A stretch of DNA of 64,000 nt from [Bacillus] enclensis. GTDB taxonomy: Bacteria > Bacillota > Bacilli > Bacillales > Bacillaceae_B. The translations under genes and the position numbers were made by a program. Where the stretch lies: assembly GCF_001456935.1 (NCBI RefSeq), contig NZ_KQ758484.1, forward strand, positions 1 through 64,000, in the 5' to 3' direction. Of this stretch, positions 25,257 through 33,340 are shown in pieces (position 1 is the first letter of the stretch; every line of letters begins with the position of its first letter). The notes beneath the pieces were generated by a model. That model saw only the letters and a program-made list of their open reading frames with translations, made no database searches and was not told the DNA's origin.

Positions 25257-25885
25257 TATATTTCTTTGCGGCACGTAATCACCATAAACGGAAACGGCGG
25301 CTTCCCCTCCTCATTCTTATGCGGCTCCATCATCTCCGTCACTTCCACAAGCCCATAATCCCCGAAGTCCCGCTTGATTGATTCACGATCATAAAAGAAC
25401 ATCTTCACGCCTTCCATGATCTCGTAATAATTCTCCCCGAGCTGTGTGCCTTTCCGGTACATTGGGGCTTCTTTTGAAATCGTCGTAAACACCATATGAC
25501 CGCCTGGCTTCAGTTGACCGTAGCAGTCGCGGATGAACTTCACCCGCGACTCTTCACTCAACAGGTGGAGAAGCGCATAGCTGAAAATCCCGTCATACTG
25601 CCTGTCGTCAAACGGCATATCGGACACCGGCCCATGAAAAATCGGAATCTCAAGCCCGCTTTCCCTCGCCAGCTCAATCGCCGTCTTTGAAATCTCAATG
25701 CCCGTTACATCCATTCCATTCTCCATAAAAACCTTCGCATTCCGGCCGTACCCGATACCCGGAATCAGCACATCCTTTACATTCTTTTCCTTGAATAACT
25801 CCTTCGTTAGGATGGCCGAATCGGCAGGTTCGAACCCCCACATCGTTTGGTTTTTGATGAAACTTGTCTCCCAGAATTCAGTCAT
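25256..25885 (-). CDS. class I SAM-dependent methyltransferase
   Basis: A 209-residue Rossmann methyltransferase. VLIPGIGYGRNAKVF is the SAM-binding motif I, VTGIEISKTAIELAR holds the acidic residue that binds the ribose, and FSYALLHLL and LKPGGHMVFTT are motifs IV-V. The opening FWETSFIKNQTMWGFEP resembles TehB/thiopurine-type enzymes. Soluble. Substrate unknown. Confidence 0.85.
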   Translation of the reverse strand: MTEFWETSFIKNQTMWGFEPADSAILTKELFKEKNVKDVLIPGIGYGRNAKVFMENGMDVTGIEISKTAIELARESGLEIPIFHGPVSDMPFDDRQYDGIFSYALLHLLSEESRVKFIRDCYGQLKPGGHMVFTTISKEAPMYRKGTQLGENYYEIMEGVKMFFYDRESIKRDFGDYGLVEVTEMMEPHKNEEGKPPFPFMVITCRKEI

Positions 25886-26047
25886 GTTCTTTGCCCCTTT
25901 ATGGATTGATTTGAAAAGTACTTTTTTTAGTTAAAAAAACGTACTTTCATACTATAAATTCGTCTATTCCTTCATGATCCAGCCTCTTCCCCGGAGGTGA
26001 CCCCCGAAATAAGCCATAACACTAGTCCGATTCCACCCGCCGGACCC

Positions 26048-26142
26048 GTATATTATCAAAACCGGGCATGATATTATCAAAAATCCAATTATATTATCAA
26101 AAACAGCCCATTTATTATCAAAAATCAAAATATATTATCAAA
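26048..26142 (+). repeat. Phased repeat array, class B, five units
   Basis: ATTATC cores at 26052, 26073, 26093, 26114 and 26134 (steps 21, 20, 21, 20), each followed by AAA. Spacer order ACCGGGCATGA, AATCCAATTA, ACAGCCCATT, ATCAAAATA matches the other class B copies unit by unit. Confidence 0.85.
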
Positions 26143-26183
26143 TCGATGCAACCGGGCGAAAGTACTGTCACTCTCTCCTTTTT

Positions 26184-26204
26184 AAATCGTAACCGTTACG
26201 ATTT
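26184..26204. promoter_or_regulatory. Zur-box-like perfect palindrome without a gene
   Basis: AAATCGTAAC-C-GTTACGATTT is a perfect 21-base palindrome of the Zur-box type and is close to the site before rpsN2 (31282-31302). Both are followed on the plus strand by TTAAT and then TATTAAACCA within about 30 bases. No gene with a start codon and ribosome site is found on either side close by. Confidence 0.5.
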
Positions 26205-26519
26205 AATTACTATACTCATATTAAACCACAACGCTGACCAGCAGGCAAATGGATTACTAGACGGAACCCGTTTAAATACGGGTGCGATTAATTCATTAGA
26301 GGATAGCAGACACATCCCTTAGAGGATATCTCTGCGTTCTTTACTCAGCTGGCAAAATCATCTTTATTAAGCAGTTTTCATGAAAAAAACAGCTCGTTTT
26401 TTATGAAAAACCCCTAGTGGCAGCCAAGGTAACGCCGCTGCCGACCCTCGAAACGCCAGTTAAGCTTCATTTCTAACCAAATATGATAAAATTCACTGCC
26501 GGCGGCCGACCGCCGATAC
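26205..26519. other. non-coding region between orphan palindrome and class A array
   Basis: Contains small hairpins (ACCCGTTTAAATACGGGT at 26267-26284; TTTTCATGAAAAAAACAG and its partner around 26376-26408). A frame ending ANGLLDGTRLNTGAINSLED (stop near 26322) has no start of its own and could be a gene remnant. No confident gene. Confidence 0.35.
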
Positions 26520-26690
26520 AGTTATTAGCGATTTCTTCAATTTTATTATCGAAAATCAAAGATTTATTATCGTAAATGAAGATTTTATTATCAAATTAAT
26601 AAAAGCACTTGGAATCTATTATCAATTACCCGAAGCTATTATCGCGGTTCTCCTCTTATTATCGAATTCCCCCACCTATCATCGAACCGG
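26520..26690 (+). repeat. Phased repeat array, class A copy 3
   Basis: Cores at 26524 (ATTAGC), 26545, 26566 and 26587 in 21-bp steps, 31 bp to 26618, then 26638, 26658 and 26678 (ATCATC) in 20-bp steps. Spacers such as GATTTCTTCAATTTT and AAAATCAAAGATTT also appear at the same positions of the 14036 copy. It ends 12 bases from the stop of the TetR gene. Confidence 0.85.
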
Positions 26691-26701
26691 CAAGATCTAA
26701 C

Positions 26702-27301
26702 TCACTCCCCATCCTCAAACCCCCGCTTATGAATCAAATAAAACTGCCGCGCCAGATACGCCGGTGTATACGGCATATCATTCCGCAGCCACGCTTCGAC
26801 CGTCCCCATCACGGCTGCCGCATCATACCACAGGAAGATTTCCTTCTCTATCCCAGCCTGCCGGACGAAGGAGTCGCTGCCGCGGCTGTCGATTCGCTGC
26901 ACAAGCCATTCCGTGAAAAACGACAACAAACGTTCCTTAAAATGCGGGAGCCCCCGCGATACCAGAATCGTTTTATAAAACTTAGCATTCTCGGCTATAT
27001 GCTCAAGGAACCTCTCAAGCATCTTTATGTTCTCCTCATCCCCCGATGACTTGTCCGCCTCTGGCTCGCCGAGTACGTTCGACATATCCTCGATGACCTC
27101 GTCGGCCATTTTATCGAGCATATCTGAAATGTCCTTATAGTGAAGATAAAAGGTCACCCGGTTGATGGTCGCCCGTTCAGCCAGACGGTTCACAGACAGC
27201 TTCTCGATATCCATTTCCTGCAGCAGATCCACGAACGCTTCCTTCAAAAGCTGCCGCGTCCGGAGCACCCTCGGATCGGTTTGTTTCGATTGTTTATCCA
27301 T
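26702..27301 (-). CDS. TetR family transcriptional regulator
   Basis: A protein of about 199 residues. The HTH lies at about 10-58 (RVLRTRQLLKEAFVDLLQEM.. KLSVNRLAERATINRVTFYLHY), where the recognition helix reads TINRVTFYLHYKD; the remainder is the ligand-binding and dimer domain. ATG 27301 has an AAAGGGTGA-type site upstream; GTG 27313 lacks spacing. It is divergent from an MFS drug exporter and most likely represses it and itself, releasing in the presence of an unknown ligand. Confidence 0.88.
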   Translation of the reverse strand: MDKQSKQTDPRVLRTRQLLKEAFVDLLQEMDIEKLSVNRLAERATINRVTFYLHYKDISDMLDKMADEVIEDMSNVLGEPEADKSSGDEENIKMLERFLEHIAENAKFYKTILVSRGLPHFKERLLSFFTEWLVQRIDSRGSDSFVRQAGIEKEIFLWYDAAAVMGTVEAWLRNDMPYTPAYLARQFYLIHKRGFEDGE

Positions 27302-27324
27302 CGCATTCTTCACCCTTTTTCCAG

Positions 27325-27408
27325 ATTAATAGACGATTCCACCTAATCTGTCTAATTTTTTTAAAATAAACGACACAACCACGATATTTGTAAACTAATA
27401 GACAGATA
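27325..27408. promoter_or_regulatory. putative TetR operators
   Basis: ATTAATAGACGATT and TAATCTGTCTAATT (27325-27356) form an imperfect inverted repeat, and CTAATAGACAGAT recurs at 27395-27407. All share (A)ATAGAC(A/G)GATT. They lie between the divergent TetR and MFS genes, as expected for the repressor's sites. Confidence 0.55.
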
Positions 27409-27525
27409 TCCGTTTACTGTATGTTGTACCTCTCCATCCTTGCTCCTATAATGATACGTATGCTTTTGCATTTATACTACACATTGTAAATTAAGTTTGC
27501 AACAGGATGGAAAGGATGAAGAAGA

Positions 27526-28989
27526 TTGAGTCACAGCAGCACAGCAGCTGAAAGCAGTTCTCTCAGAAAGGGCCCGATCATGGCCATCATGATCCTGGGT
27601 GCCTTTTTCACGATTTTCAACCAGACGACGATGACCGTCGCCCTTCCGAAATTAATGGAGGCATTCAACATCGACGCGTCCACCGGGCAGTGGCTGACGA
27701 CGGGCTACATGCTCGTCAACGGGGTGCTGATCCCGGTCACCGGTTTCCTGATGAAGCGGTTCTCGACCCGGCAGCTATTCCAGACATCGATGGTGATTTT
27801 CCTGATCGGGACCATCGTCTCGGCGATTGCCCCAAGCTTTTCCGTGCTTTTGACGGGAAGGCTGATACAGGCGGCCTCGACCGGCATCACGATGCCGCTT
27901 TTAATGAATGTCGTACTGTCGCTTTACCCTCCTGAAAAGAGGGGAACCGCGATGGGGACCGTCGGCCTTGCGATCATCTTTGCCCCCGCGATCGGCCCGA
28001 CTCTTGCAGGATACGTCCTCGACGTCTATCCGTGGCAGACGCTGTTTTACGGGATGATCCCATTCATCCTGCTCATCATCTTGTGCGGGTTTATTTTCCT
28101 GAAAAATGTATCCGATACGAGTATGAGCAGGATCGACGTCATCAGCCTGATCCTTTCAACGGTCGGGTTCGGGGCCCTGTTGTACGGGTTCAGCGAAGCC
28201 GGAAGTGCAGGCTGGTCGGATTCCATCGTCATCATGATGCTGACCGTCGGCTTGATTGCGGTGGGTCTGTTTACATGGAGGCAGCTGACCGCGGACGAAC
28301 CGTTCCTTGACCTGCGGGCATTCAAATTCAATATGTTCACGCTCACGACGATCATCAACTGCGTCATCACGATGGTCATGTACGCAGACATGATCCTGCT
28401 GCCGCTATATCTGCAGACCGCGCGTGGATTTACGGCACTCGAAGCGGGGGTCCTCATGCTTCCGGGTGCCCTCCTGATGGGATTGATGAGCCCCGCAGTC
28501 GGGAAACTGTTCGACCGCTTCGGGGCAAAATGGCTCTCCATCATCGGCATCACGATCATTTTGGCAACGACGTACACCTTTACCAATCTGACGGACTCGA
28601 CCACCTATATGCATCTGATCTTGATGTATGCGGGACGCCGGATCGGGATGGCCTTATTCCTGATGCCGATCCAGACAGCCGGCTTGAACCAGCTGCCGGC
28701 AAGCCTCCACGCCCACGGTACCGCGATTTCCAACACGGCCAGACAGGTTGCGGGGGCAATCGGAACCTCCCTGCTCATCACGATCATGACAAACCGGACG
28801 AAGGACCACTTCCAGGACATGATAACCAGCGGACACACGGGAGAATCGCAGGCCCATATGTTGATGGAAGCCTCCATCCAGGGGATCGGCGACACCTATT
28901 TTGCCATCATGATCATCGGGATTGTCAGCCTTGTGCTTTCCTTCTTTATTAAGAAGGTGGAGCAGGCGCCTGAGGAAGCGGCCGGATGA
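27526..28989 (+). CDS. DHA2-type MFS drug exporter
   Basis: A 487-residue protein with about 14 membrane helices, typical of EmrB/QacA (DHA2) proton-coupled exporters. Motif A-like GFLMKRFSTRQLF follows helix 2 and the motif C region reads GLAIIFAPAIGPTLAGYVLD. TTG start with AAAGGATGAAG upstream. Resembles LmrB-type exporters whose genes are paired with TetR repressors. Substrates cannot be told from sequence. Confidence 0.88.
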   Translation: MSHSSTAAESSSLRKGPIMAIMILGAFFTIFNQTTMTVALPKLMEAFNIDASTGQWLTTGYMLVNGVLIPVTGFLMKRFSTRQLFQTSMVIFLIGTIVSAIAPSFSVLLTGRLIQAASTGITMPLLMNVVLSLYPPEKRGTAMGTVGLAIIFAPAIGPTLAGYVLDVYPWQTLFYGMIPFILLIILCGFIFLKNVSDTSMSRIDVISLILSTVGFGALLYGFSEAGSAGWSDSIVIMMLTVGLIAVGLFTWRQLTADEPFLDLRAFKFNMFTLTTIINCVITMVMYADMILLPLYLQTARGFTALEAGVLMLPGALLMGLMSPAVGKLFDRFGAKWLSIIGITIILATTYTFTNLTDSTTYMHLILMYAGRRIGMALFLMPIQTAGLNQLPASLHAHGTAISNTARQVAGAIGTSLLITIMTNRTKDHFQDMITSGHTGESQAHMLMEASIQGIGDTYFAIMIIGIVSLVLSFFIKKVEQAPEEAAG

Positions 28990-29002
28990 TCGATTAAAAA
29001 AA

Positions 29003-29037
29003 GGGAGAAACCTGCGTTCAGCACGTTTCTACCTTTT
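29003..29037 (+). terminator. terminator after MFS gene
   Basis: AGAAACCTGC/GCACGTTTCT stem around GTTCA followed by ACCTTTTTGC. Confidence 0.7.
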
Positions 29038-29076
29038 TGCTTATAAAATCCTGCGCGGTGGGCCGGTCTTTTCATT

Positions 29077-29796
29077 TTACGGCCGTGCCCACGTCACAAA
29101 GGCGTCAACAATTTGATCCTGCTGTTCCTTCGCGGGCAGCTCCGCCTTGTTGTCCCCTTTTTGCGGGCCGTACATCCCGAACTGCGCATGATTGCCGCCA
29201 TCAATTTCATAAAAGATGGCATCATCCGGCAGCAGGGCCTTGGATTCTTCGATGTTTTCAGAAGACGTGAGGCCGTCGTTCTCGGCAAAGATCGAAAGGA
29301 CTGGCAGGTCTTTTTCAGAAAAATCATCCCCGCCGCCAGGATAAGATCCGAGGAAAAATAAACCGTCGACCTCATCCAGGTTATCATGGGCGAACGAAGC
29401 GGCTGCCACCCCGCCGAGGGAATGCCCGCCTACATACCACTTCTCAACAGATGGATAGCGCTTCATCATTTCCTCCGCTTTCCCGACACCCGTGAACGCC
29501 AGATTCAACGGCACATGGGGAATGCCGACAATATACCCCGCTTCGGACCACTGCTGTGCAAGATACGCGTAGGCTTCCGGTTCCACCTTGGCCCCCGGAT
29601 ACAACACAATGCCCGCCTTACTGGTTCCTTCAGGCTCATAGACGACCCAACCGTCGTCGGCCTTCACTTCATCCACCAGCTCCACAAGCTTTGCGGAAGG
29701 TTCATACGTCTGCTGCGTCCACACATAAAAGCCCGCTAGTACGGCAAGCAGAAGGACCCCTATCGTCATCAGGGTATATTTCAGATATTTTTTCAT
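29077..29796 (-). CDS. membrane-anchored alpha/beta hydrolase
   Basis: A protein of about 239 residues with an N-terminal membrane anchor (about 5-26) and an extracytoplasmic hydrolase domain. GGHSLGG holds the nucleophile serine; FAENDGL and GGNHAQFG provide the Asp and His. LYPGAKVEPEAYAYLAQ is typical of the 'alpha/beta hydrolase family' related to dienelactone hydrolase. ATG 29796 is favoured by spacing from GAGGT. Substrate unknown. Confidence 0.8.
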   Translation of the reverse strand: MKKYLKYTLMTIGVLLLAVLAGFYVWTQQTYEPSAKLVELVDEVKADDGWVVYEPEGTSKAGIVLYPGAKVEPEAYAYLAQQWSEAGYIVGIPHVPLNLAFTGVGKAEEMMKRYPSVEKWYVGGHSLGGVAAASFAHDNLDEVDGLFFLGSYPGGGDDFSEKDLPVLSIFAENDGLTSSENIEESKALLPDDAIFYEIDGGNHAQFGMYGPQKGDNKAELPAKEQQDQIVDAFVTWARP

Positions 29797-30022
29797 CACC
29801 ATTACCTCTGTTTTTTTATTAATCGTACCTCGAGGCGATGATTGTGTCCATTACTGATATGTCCCGGTCCACTGCTGCATGAGGACAGTTCTGTCTGCAA
29901 ATTGGTCCTTTTTCGTTTAAAAAAGATCAAAATTTGACTATTTTTAAAAGTTCCCAGTTTATTATTCAGAGTGAGCACCTGACTCGTGGTGGCTCCCCCC
30001 CTGCCAGTCGCGCGCGTCCCGC

Positions 30023-30120
30023 ACTTATTATCAAAAACGACCAATTTATTATCAAAAATCCAAATATATTATCAAAAACGGATGATATATTATCAAAAAT
30101 CCGATTTTATTATCAAAACC
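30023..30120 (+). repeat. Phased repeat array, class B, five units
   Basis: Cores at 30027, 30048, 30068, 30089 and 30109 (21, 20, 21, 20), each followed by AAAA. After it, up to 30287, come two copies of CTATCAACCAACCGG (about 30202 and 30239), with no gene. Confidence 0.85.
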
Positions 30121-30287
30121 GCATTTCACCGAATCGCGGACCATCAATCAGCCTCATCATCGGACCGCCCAATCAACCATTCGGCGCGAATGCCCCCCGT
30201 TCTATCAACCAACCGGAGTGAAGGAACCCGCGCCGTCCTATCAACCAACCGGCCCGATCCGGCTGCCCCCACACTGCAGACCAAGAC

Positions 30288-30662
30288 CTACCGTGGCACC
30301 GACCCCAATCCAACCGAAAAATAAAAATACTTCGTTTCATACAGGCCGGGCTCCGCGCCCTGCATCACATCCGAACAATCCACCCACTTCACCTGCTTCA
30401 GCTTCCGGTTCAATTGGCGCTCGATCTCCTTTTCAATCTCCCTCATCTCCGCCATGAACTCGCCAAATGTGAGGTGGAAATAATCGGCCGCCTGCCGGTG
30501 GGGTGCGTGCTTGATGAGCAGGCTCATGAATTCGTCCGAGGTGGAAGCCTGCCGTGCAAGTTCATCTTCCTGCCGCACGACATACTGATACATCTCTCTC
30601 TTCAGCGGGGGAAGTGCCTGCACGATCTCCCTTGCCAGTATTTCCATCAGATATCCGTTCAT
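30288..30662 (-). CDS. unknown protein downstream of rpsN2-rpmE2
   Basis: A 124-residue soluble protein starting MNGYLMEILAREIVQALPPL; AAAGGTG precedes the ATG. It is helical and charged (FGEFMAEMREIEKEIERQLN), ending in aromatic strands (YETKYFYFSVG). It lies on the same strand 56 bases after rpmE2, beyond a hairpin, so it may be read when zinc is scarce. No zinc-binding motif is visible (one Cys). Function unknown. Confidence 0.6.
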   Translation of the reverse strand: MNGYLMEILAREIVQALPPLKREMYQYVVRQEDELARQASTSDEFMSLLIKHAPHRQAADYFHLTFGEFMAEMREIEKEIERQLNRKLKQVKWVDCSDVMQGAEPGLYETKYFYFSVGLGSVPR

Positions 30663-30687
30663 GCTTAACACCTTTCTTACAGCAGAA

Positions 30688-30714
30688 ACGGGCTGCACCT
30701 GCATGCAGCCCCTC
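30688..30714 (-). terminator. hairpin after rpmE2
   Basis: On the minus strand GGGGCTGC pairs with GCAGCCC, then CGTTTCTG; probably a partial terminator, since another gene follows. Confidence 0.5.
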
Positions 30715-30717
30715 CGG

Positions 30718-30966
30718 TTATTTTTTCATATTGTATTTCTTCATGAAGCGCTCCGCACGGCCGCCGCGATCGGAGAATTTCTGTCTTCCCGTATAGAACG
30801 GATGGGTGTCCGAGCTGACTTCCACTTTGAGGAGCGGATAGACCTTTCCGTCTTCCCACTCGATTGTTTCGTTTGATGTCATCGTGGAACCGGTCATGAA
30901 TTTGAATCCGCTGTTCGTGTCCATAAATACGACATCATGATATTCAGGATGAATTGATTTTTTCAT
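30718..30966 (-). CDS. rpmE2: 50S ribosomal protein L31 type B (zinc-free)
   Basis: An 82-residue L31 paralogue ([20 protein letters not shown]...). The four cysteines of the zinc-binding L31 are absent, marking the type B form made under zinc limitation to replace the zinc form and release its metal. Directly follows rpsN2 in the same operon, 20 bases apart, under a Zur-type operator. Confidence 0.95.
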   Translation of the reverse strand: MKKSIHPEYHDVVFMDTNSGFKFMTGSTMTSNETIEWEDGKVYPLLKVEVSSDTHPFYTGRQKFSDRGGRAERFMKKYNMKK

Positions 30967-30986
30967 CTGACATGCTCCTTTCTTTT

Positions 30987-31256
30987 TTACCAGCTTGCTT
31001 TCTTCACACCGGGGATCTGACCCTTGTGCGCCAATTCCCGGAATGCGATACGTGACATCTTGAACTTCCTCAGGTATCCGCGCGGGCGTCCTGTCACTTC
31101 ACATCGATTCTTCAAACGTGTCGGGGAAGAATCCCTCGGAAGCTTCTTAAGCGCCTCATAGTCCCCCTTCTCCTTCAGTTCTCTCCGCATCTCTGCATAT
31201 TTCAAAACCGTCTCCTGACGTTTCTTTTCTTTTACGACTTTCGATTTCTTCGCCAA
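30987..31256 (-). CDS. rpsN2: 30S ribosomal protein S14, zinc-independent form
   Basis: An 89-residue S14 starting at TTG ([13 protein letters not shown]), with GGAGG eight bases upstream. It has the longer sequence of the cysteine-poor type ([20 protein letters not shown]) without the CxxC pairs of the short zinc form. In Bacillus this paralogue allows ribosome assembly in zinc starvation. First gene of the operon with rpmE2; Zur box at 31282-31302. Confidence 0.95.
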   Translation of the reverse strand: MAKKSKVVKEKKRQETVLKYAEMRRELKEKGDYEALKKLPRDSSPTRLKNRCEVTGRPRGYLRKFKMSRIAFRELAHKGQIPGVKKASW

Positions 31257-31281
31257 GTGATTTTCCTCCAATCTTTTCTCA

Positions 31282-31302
31282 AATCGTAATGATTACGTTT
31301 TA
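31282..31302 (-). promoter_or_regulatory. Zur box
   Basis: AAATCGTAAT-G-ATTACGTTTT, a near-perfect inverted repeat matching the Bacillus Zur consensus (TCGTAATnATTACGA), 26 bases before the rpsN2 start. Zinc-bound Zur would repress the operon. Confidence 0.85.
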
Positions 31303-31399
31303 ATGAGTATAGTTGTATTAAACCATATCAAACTTCCATTTGCAAATGCATTGTTTCTATAAAAAAATCCCTCACCCCTTATCCGGGTGACGGACCTGT

Positions 31400-31564
31400 T
31401 TACAATTTAAATCCCGATATCTTCAATATAAAAAAAGATGAGATAAAAACAACGGGCAGGGAAATCAATACATACATGAACCCTCTCGGCACTAGCATAT
31501 TAAAAAAGTAGAAAAACATCGTTACCCAAACGAATGTAATGATTAAACCAAGCAGTTTTTTCAC
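31400..31564 (-). CDS. 54-residue membrane protein
   Basis: GTG start with a perfect GGAGG seven bases upstream. The product (KKLLGLIITFVWVTMFFYFF, then a short loop and a second hydrophobic stretch) is a two-helix membrane protein. Follows another small membrane gene after 18 bases on the same strand. No function known. Confidence 0.65.
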   Translation of the reverse strand: MKKLLGLIITFVWVTMFFYFFNMLVPRGFMYVLISLPVVFISSFFILKISGFKL

Positions 31565-31582
31565 TATGATCCTCCGTAACTA

Positions 31583-31843
31583 TTAAAAGCCTACTCCCTG
31601 CAAAGCAAATATAAACGTCAATACAACCGTCAAAAAGGCAAGCGGAAGCGCAATCAAGATGGTTGCGGATGCCTTTCTCCAAAACCCGCCCGAACTGAAC
31701 CACGAAGCAAGGACGGCACCAAAATAGCCAATCAACATAATCCACACCCACAAATGGCCGATTTGTTTTCCCACGAGAGACTGCAAGACGATAAATGTAA
31801 AAATCAGGATCCCGATTGAAACGAGCCCCAGATACTTTTTCAA
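31583..31843 (-). CDS. small membrane protein
   Basis: An 86-residue protein with three hydrophobic segments (about 5-22, 32-50 and 60-82). TTG start with a GGAGGGGG-rich ribosome site. Forms a two-gene unit with the 54-residue membrane protein. No family recognised. Confidence 0.6.
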   Translation of the reverse strand: MKKYLGLVSIGILIFTFIVLQSLVGKQIGHLWVWIMLIGYFGAVLASWFSSGGFWRKASATILIALPLAFLTVVLTFIFALQGVGF

Positions 31844-31943
31844 CGTGAGATCCCCCTCCCCAGTTTAAAATATAAATATTCCCATTAATAATAAATATTG
31901 GTACGATAATTATATCATGATAACCAAATGGAGGGGCGTCACT

Positions 31944-32708
31944 ATGAACTTCGTCTTCGACCTCGACGGGACTATCTGCTTTAAAGGAGTCCCCGTATCC
32001 ACCCGAATCAATGAAACACTCAAAGAACTGGAGGAAGCCGGCCACACCGTGATCTTCGCATCGGCCCGGCCGATCCGGGACCTGCTTCCGGTGTTGGATG
32101 AGTATTTTCATCAGCATACCTTAATCGGCGGAAACGGCGCGTTGATCTCGGAAAAAAGGAAAATCACCTATGCCCGAAACTTCTCGCTGGACCAAATCGA
32201 ATACATAAAAATATTAATCACCGAACACAAGGCGACCTACCTCATCGACGGGGAGTGGGATTACTCCTATACAGGCTCTGCTGACCACCCGATTCTTCAA
32301 AATCTCGACCCGCAGAAACGGGCAGCCAACATCAGCCTGACTGATCATCCTTCCATTGTGAAAGTACTGATTCTCAGCGCGGAAGACAAAGACGGATTGC
32401 TGCAAAAACTCTCCGATCTCGATGTTGTCATCCACATGCACGGCGGGGAGGATGTCATCGATATCAGCCCGACAGGCATCCATAAACTTGCCGCCATGCA
32501 GCGTCTTACCGGCGACTACGTCGCATTCGGAAACGACGCCAACGACATCCAGCTCTTCAAGGGAGCATGCCGCTCCATCATGATCGGCTACCACGCCGAA
32601 CTGTCCGAATATGCAGATGAATCCATTTCACTCGAAGGGGATTACGAGGAAAAAATCGTCCAGAAGCTTCGTGGGCTGAGTGAAGAATACAGGGTTATAG
32701 AAGTGTGA
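31944..32708 (+). CDS. HAD superfamily (Cof-type, IIB) hydrolase
   Basis: A 254-residue phosphatase. FVFDLDGTICF is HAD motif I with the nucleophile Asp, ASARPIRDL motif II, and FGNDANDIQLF motif IV; the inserted cap between them is of the IIB type (Cof-like sugar phosphatases). GGAGGGG precedes ATG 31944, which begins directly at the motif strand. Substrate probably a small phosphorylated metabolite. Confidence 0.88.
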   Translation: MNFVFDLDGTICFKGVPVSTRINETLKELEEAGHTVIFASARPIRDLLPVLDEYFHQHTLIGGNGALISEKRKITYARNFSLDQIEYIKILITEHKATYLIDGEWDYSYTGSADHPILQNLDPQKRAANISLTDHPSIVKVLILSAEDKDGLLQKLSDLDVVIHMHGGEDVIDISPTGIHKLAAMQRLTGDYVAFGNDANDIQLFKGACRSIMIGYHAELSEYADESISLEGDYEEKIVQKLRGLSEEYRVIEV

Positions 32709-32715
32709 CACAGCA

Positions 32716-32758
32716 AAAAAGAGTCAGACCCCCGCTTCAACGTGAGTCTGACTCTTTT
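32716..32758. terminator. bidirectional terminator
   Basis: AAAAAGAGTCAGAC/GTCTGACTCTTTTT, a 14-base perfect stem between convergent HAD and GNAT genes. Confidence 0.95.
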
Positions 32759-32763
32759 TCAAT

Positions 32764-33204
32764 TTAAATATACTTAACCACAGCCATCTCCCTGCCAAAC
32801 CGGGCACCCTCATCAACAAACCCGAGGCTTGCATACAATTGATGAGCCCCCTTGTTATCAGGATGATAGCCGACCACGATCTTATCCGCATGGGGCAGCT
32901 TGGCCATTTCCCCGATCATCAGTCTCGTGGCTTCTTTTCCTATTCCTTTGCCCTGGCTGCTCTGGTCCACCATAATCCGGTACACCCAGTACCCGCCAAG
33001 CTCTTCCTTGACCGTGTTGAACATAAGGAACCCGGCCACTTTCTCCTCGCAGTAAATCGCAAATGCCTTCAGAGTCGGTTCGAATTTCGTCTGCGCGATC
33101 GAAACCGCATTTGATTCCATGTATTCGGCTTGTTCTTCTGATAACTCCAACCCGCAGCATTCATACCAATTCTCCGAGTTGATTTCTGCTAATCTTACAT
33201 TCAT
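32764..33204 (-). CDS. GNAT family N-acetyltransferase
   Basis: A 146-residue single-domain GNAT. VYRIMVDQSSQGKGIGKEAT is the acetyl-CoA binding motif A (Q-G-K-G-I-G), and VGYHPDNKGAHQLYASLGF the C-terminal motif; LRLAEINSENWYECC-type start resembles spermine/spermidine acetyltransferases of Bacillus. ATG 33204 has GAGGGGAAA upstream. A short upstream ORF and hairpin in the leader may regulate it (33240-33340). Confidence 0.85.
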   Translation of the reverse strand: MNVRLAEINSENWYECCGLELSEEQAEYMESNAVSIAQTKFEPTLKAFAIYCEEKVAGFLMFNTVKEELGGYWVYRIMVDQSSQGKGIGKEATRLMIGEMAKLPHADKIVVGYHPDNKGAHQLYASLGFVDEGARFGREMAVVKYI

Positions 33205-33239
33205 ACTAATTTCCCCTCTCAATATGGGGATCACCTTTG

Positions 33240-33296
33240 TTAATGAGGCGTACTCCCCTTGTGTGATGCCTTAACCCATGCTGTGCTATTTTTCAT
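33240..33296 (-). CDS. 18-codon leader ORF before the GNAT gene
   Basis: MKNSTAWVKASHKGSTPH with AAGGGAGGCG ahead of its ATG; it ends 36 bases before the GNAT start. Just upstream on the minus strand is a GCCTGA/TCAGGC hairpin followed by CATTTTTG. The arrangement looks like a leader peptide controlling the acetyltransferase, but no attenuation alternative structure has been worked out. Confidence 0.4.
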   Translation of the reverse strand: MKNSTAWVKASHKGSTPH

Positions 33297-33314
33297 AATG
33301 AACGCCTCCCTTAA

Positions 33315-33340
33315 CAAAAATGGCCTGAATCGCTCAGGCT
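33315..33340 (-). terminator. hairpin with T-run upstream of the leader ORF
   Basis: GCCTGA-N-TCAGGC (minus strand) followed by CATTTTTGTT. It could be an intrinsic terminator inside the leader or end something read from the left-hand gene region. Confidence 0.5.

Noticed and set aside
26184-26204. Origin of replication or DnaA-box cluster in the 26-kb intergenic region
   Set aside because: No DnaA-box cluster was seen; AT-richness comes from the phased arrays.
28047-28604. 185-residue minus-strand ORF inside the MFS gene
   Set aside because: Shadow of the DHA2 exporter; its codon pattern is antisense to a well-conserved protein.
30023-30120. Coding ORFs rich in Ile, Tyr, Gln, Lys and Ser across the phased arrays
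   Set aside because: Open frames arise because TATTATCAAAA units lack stops in some frames; they have no ribosome sites and the same peptides appear at every array, in either strand.
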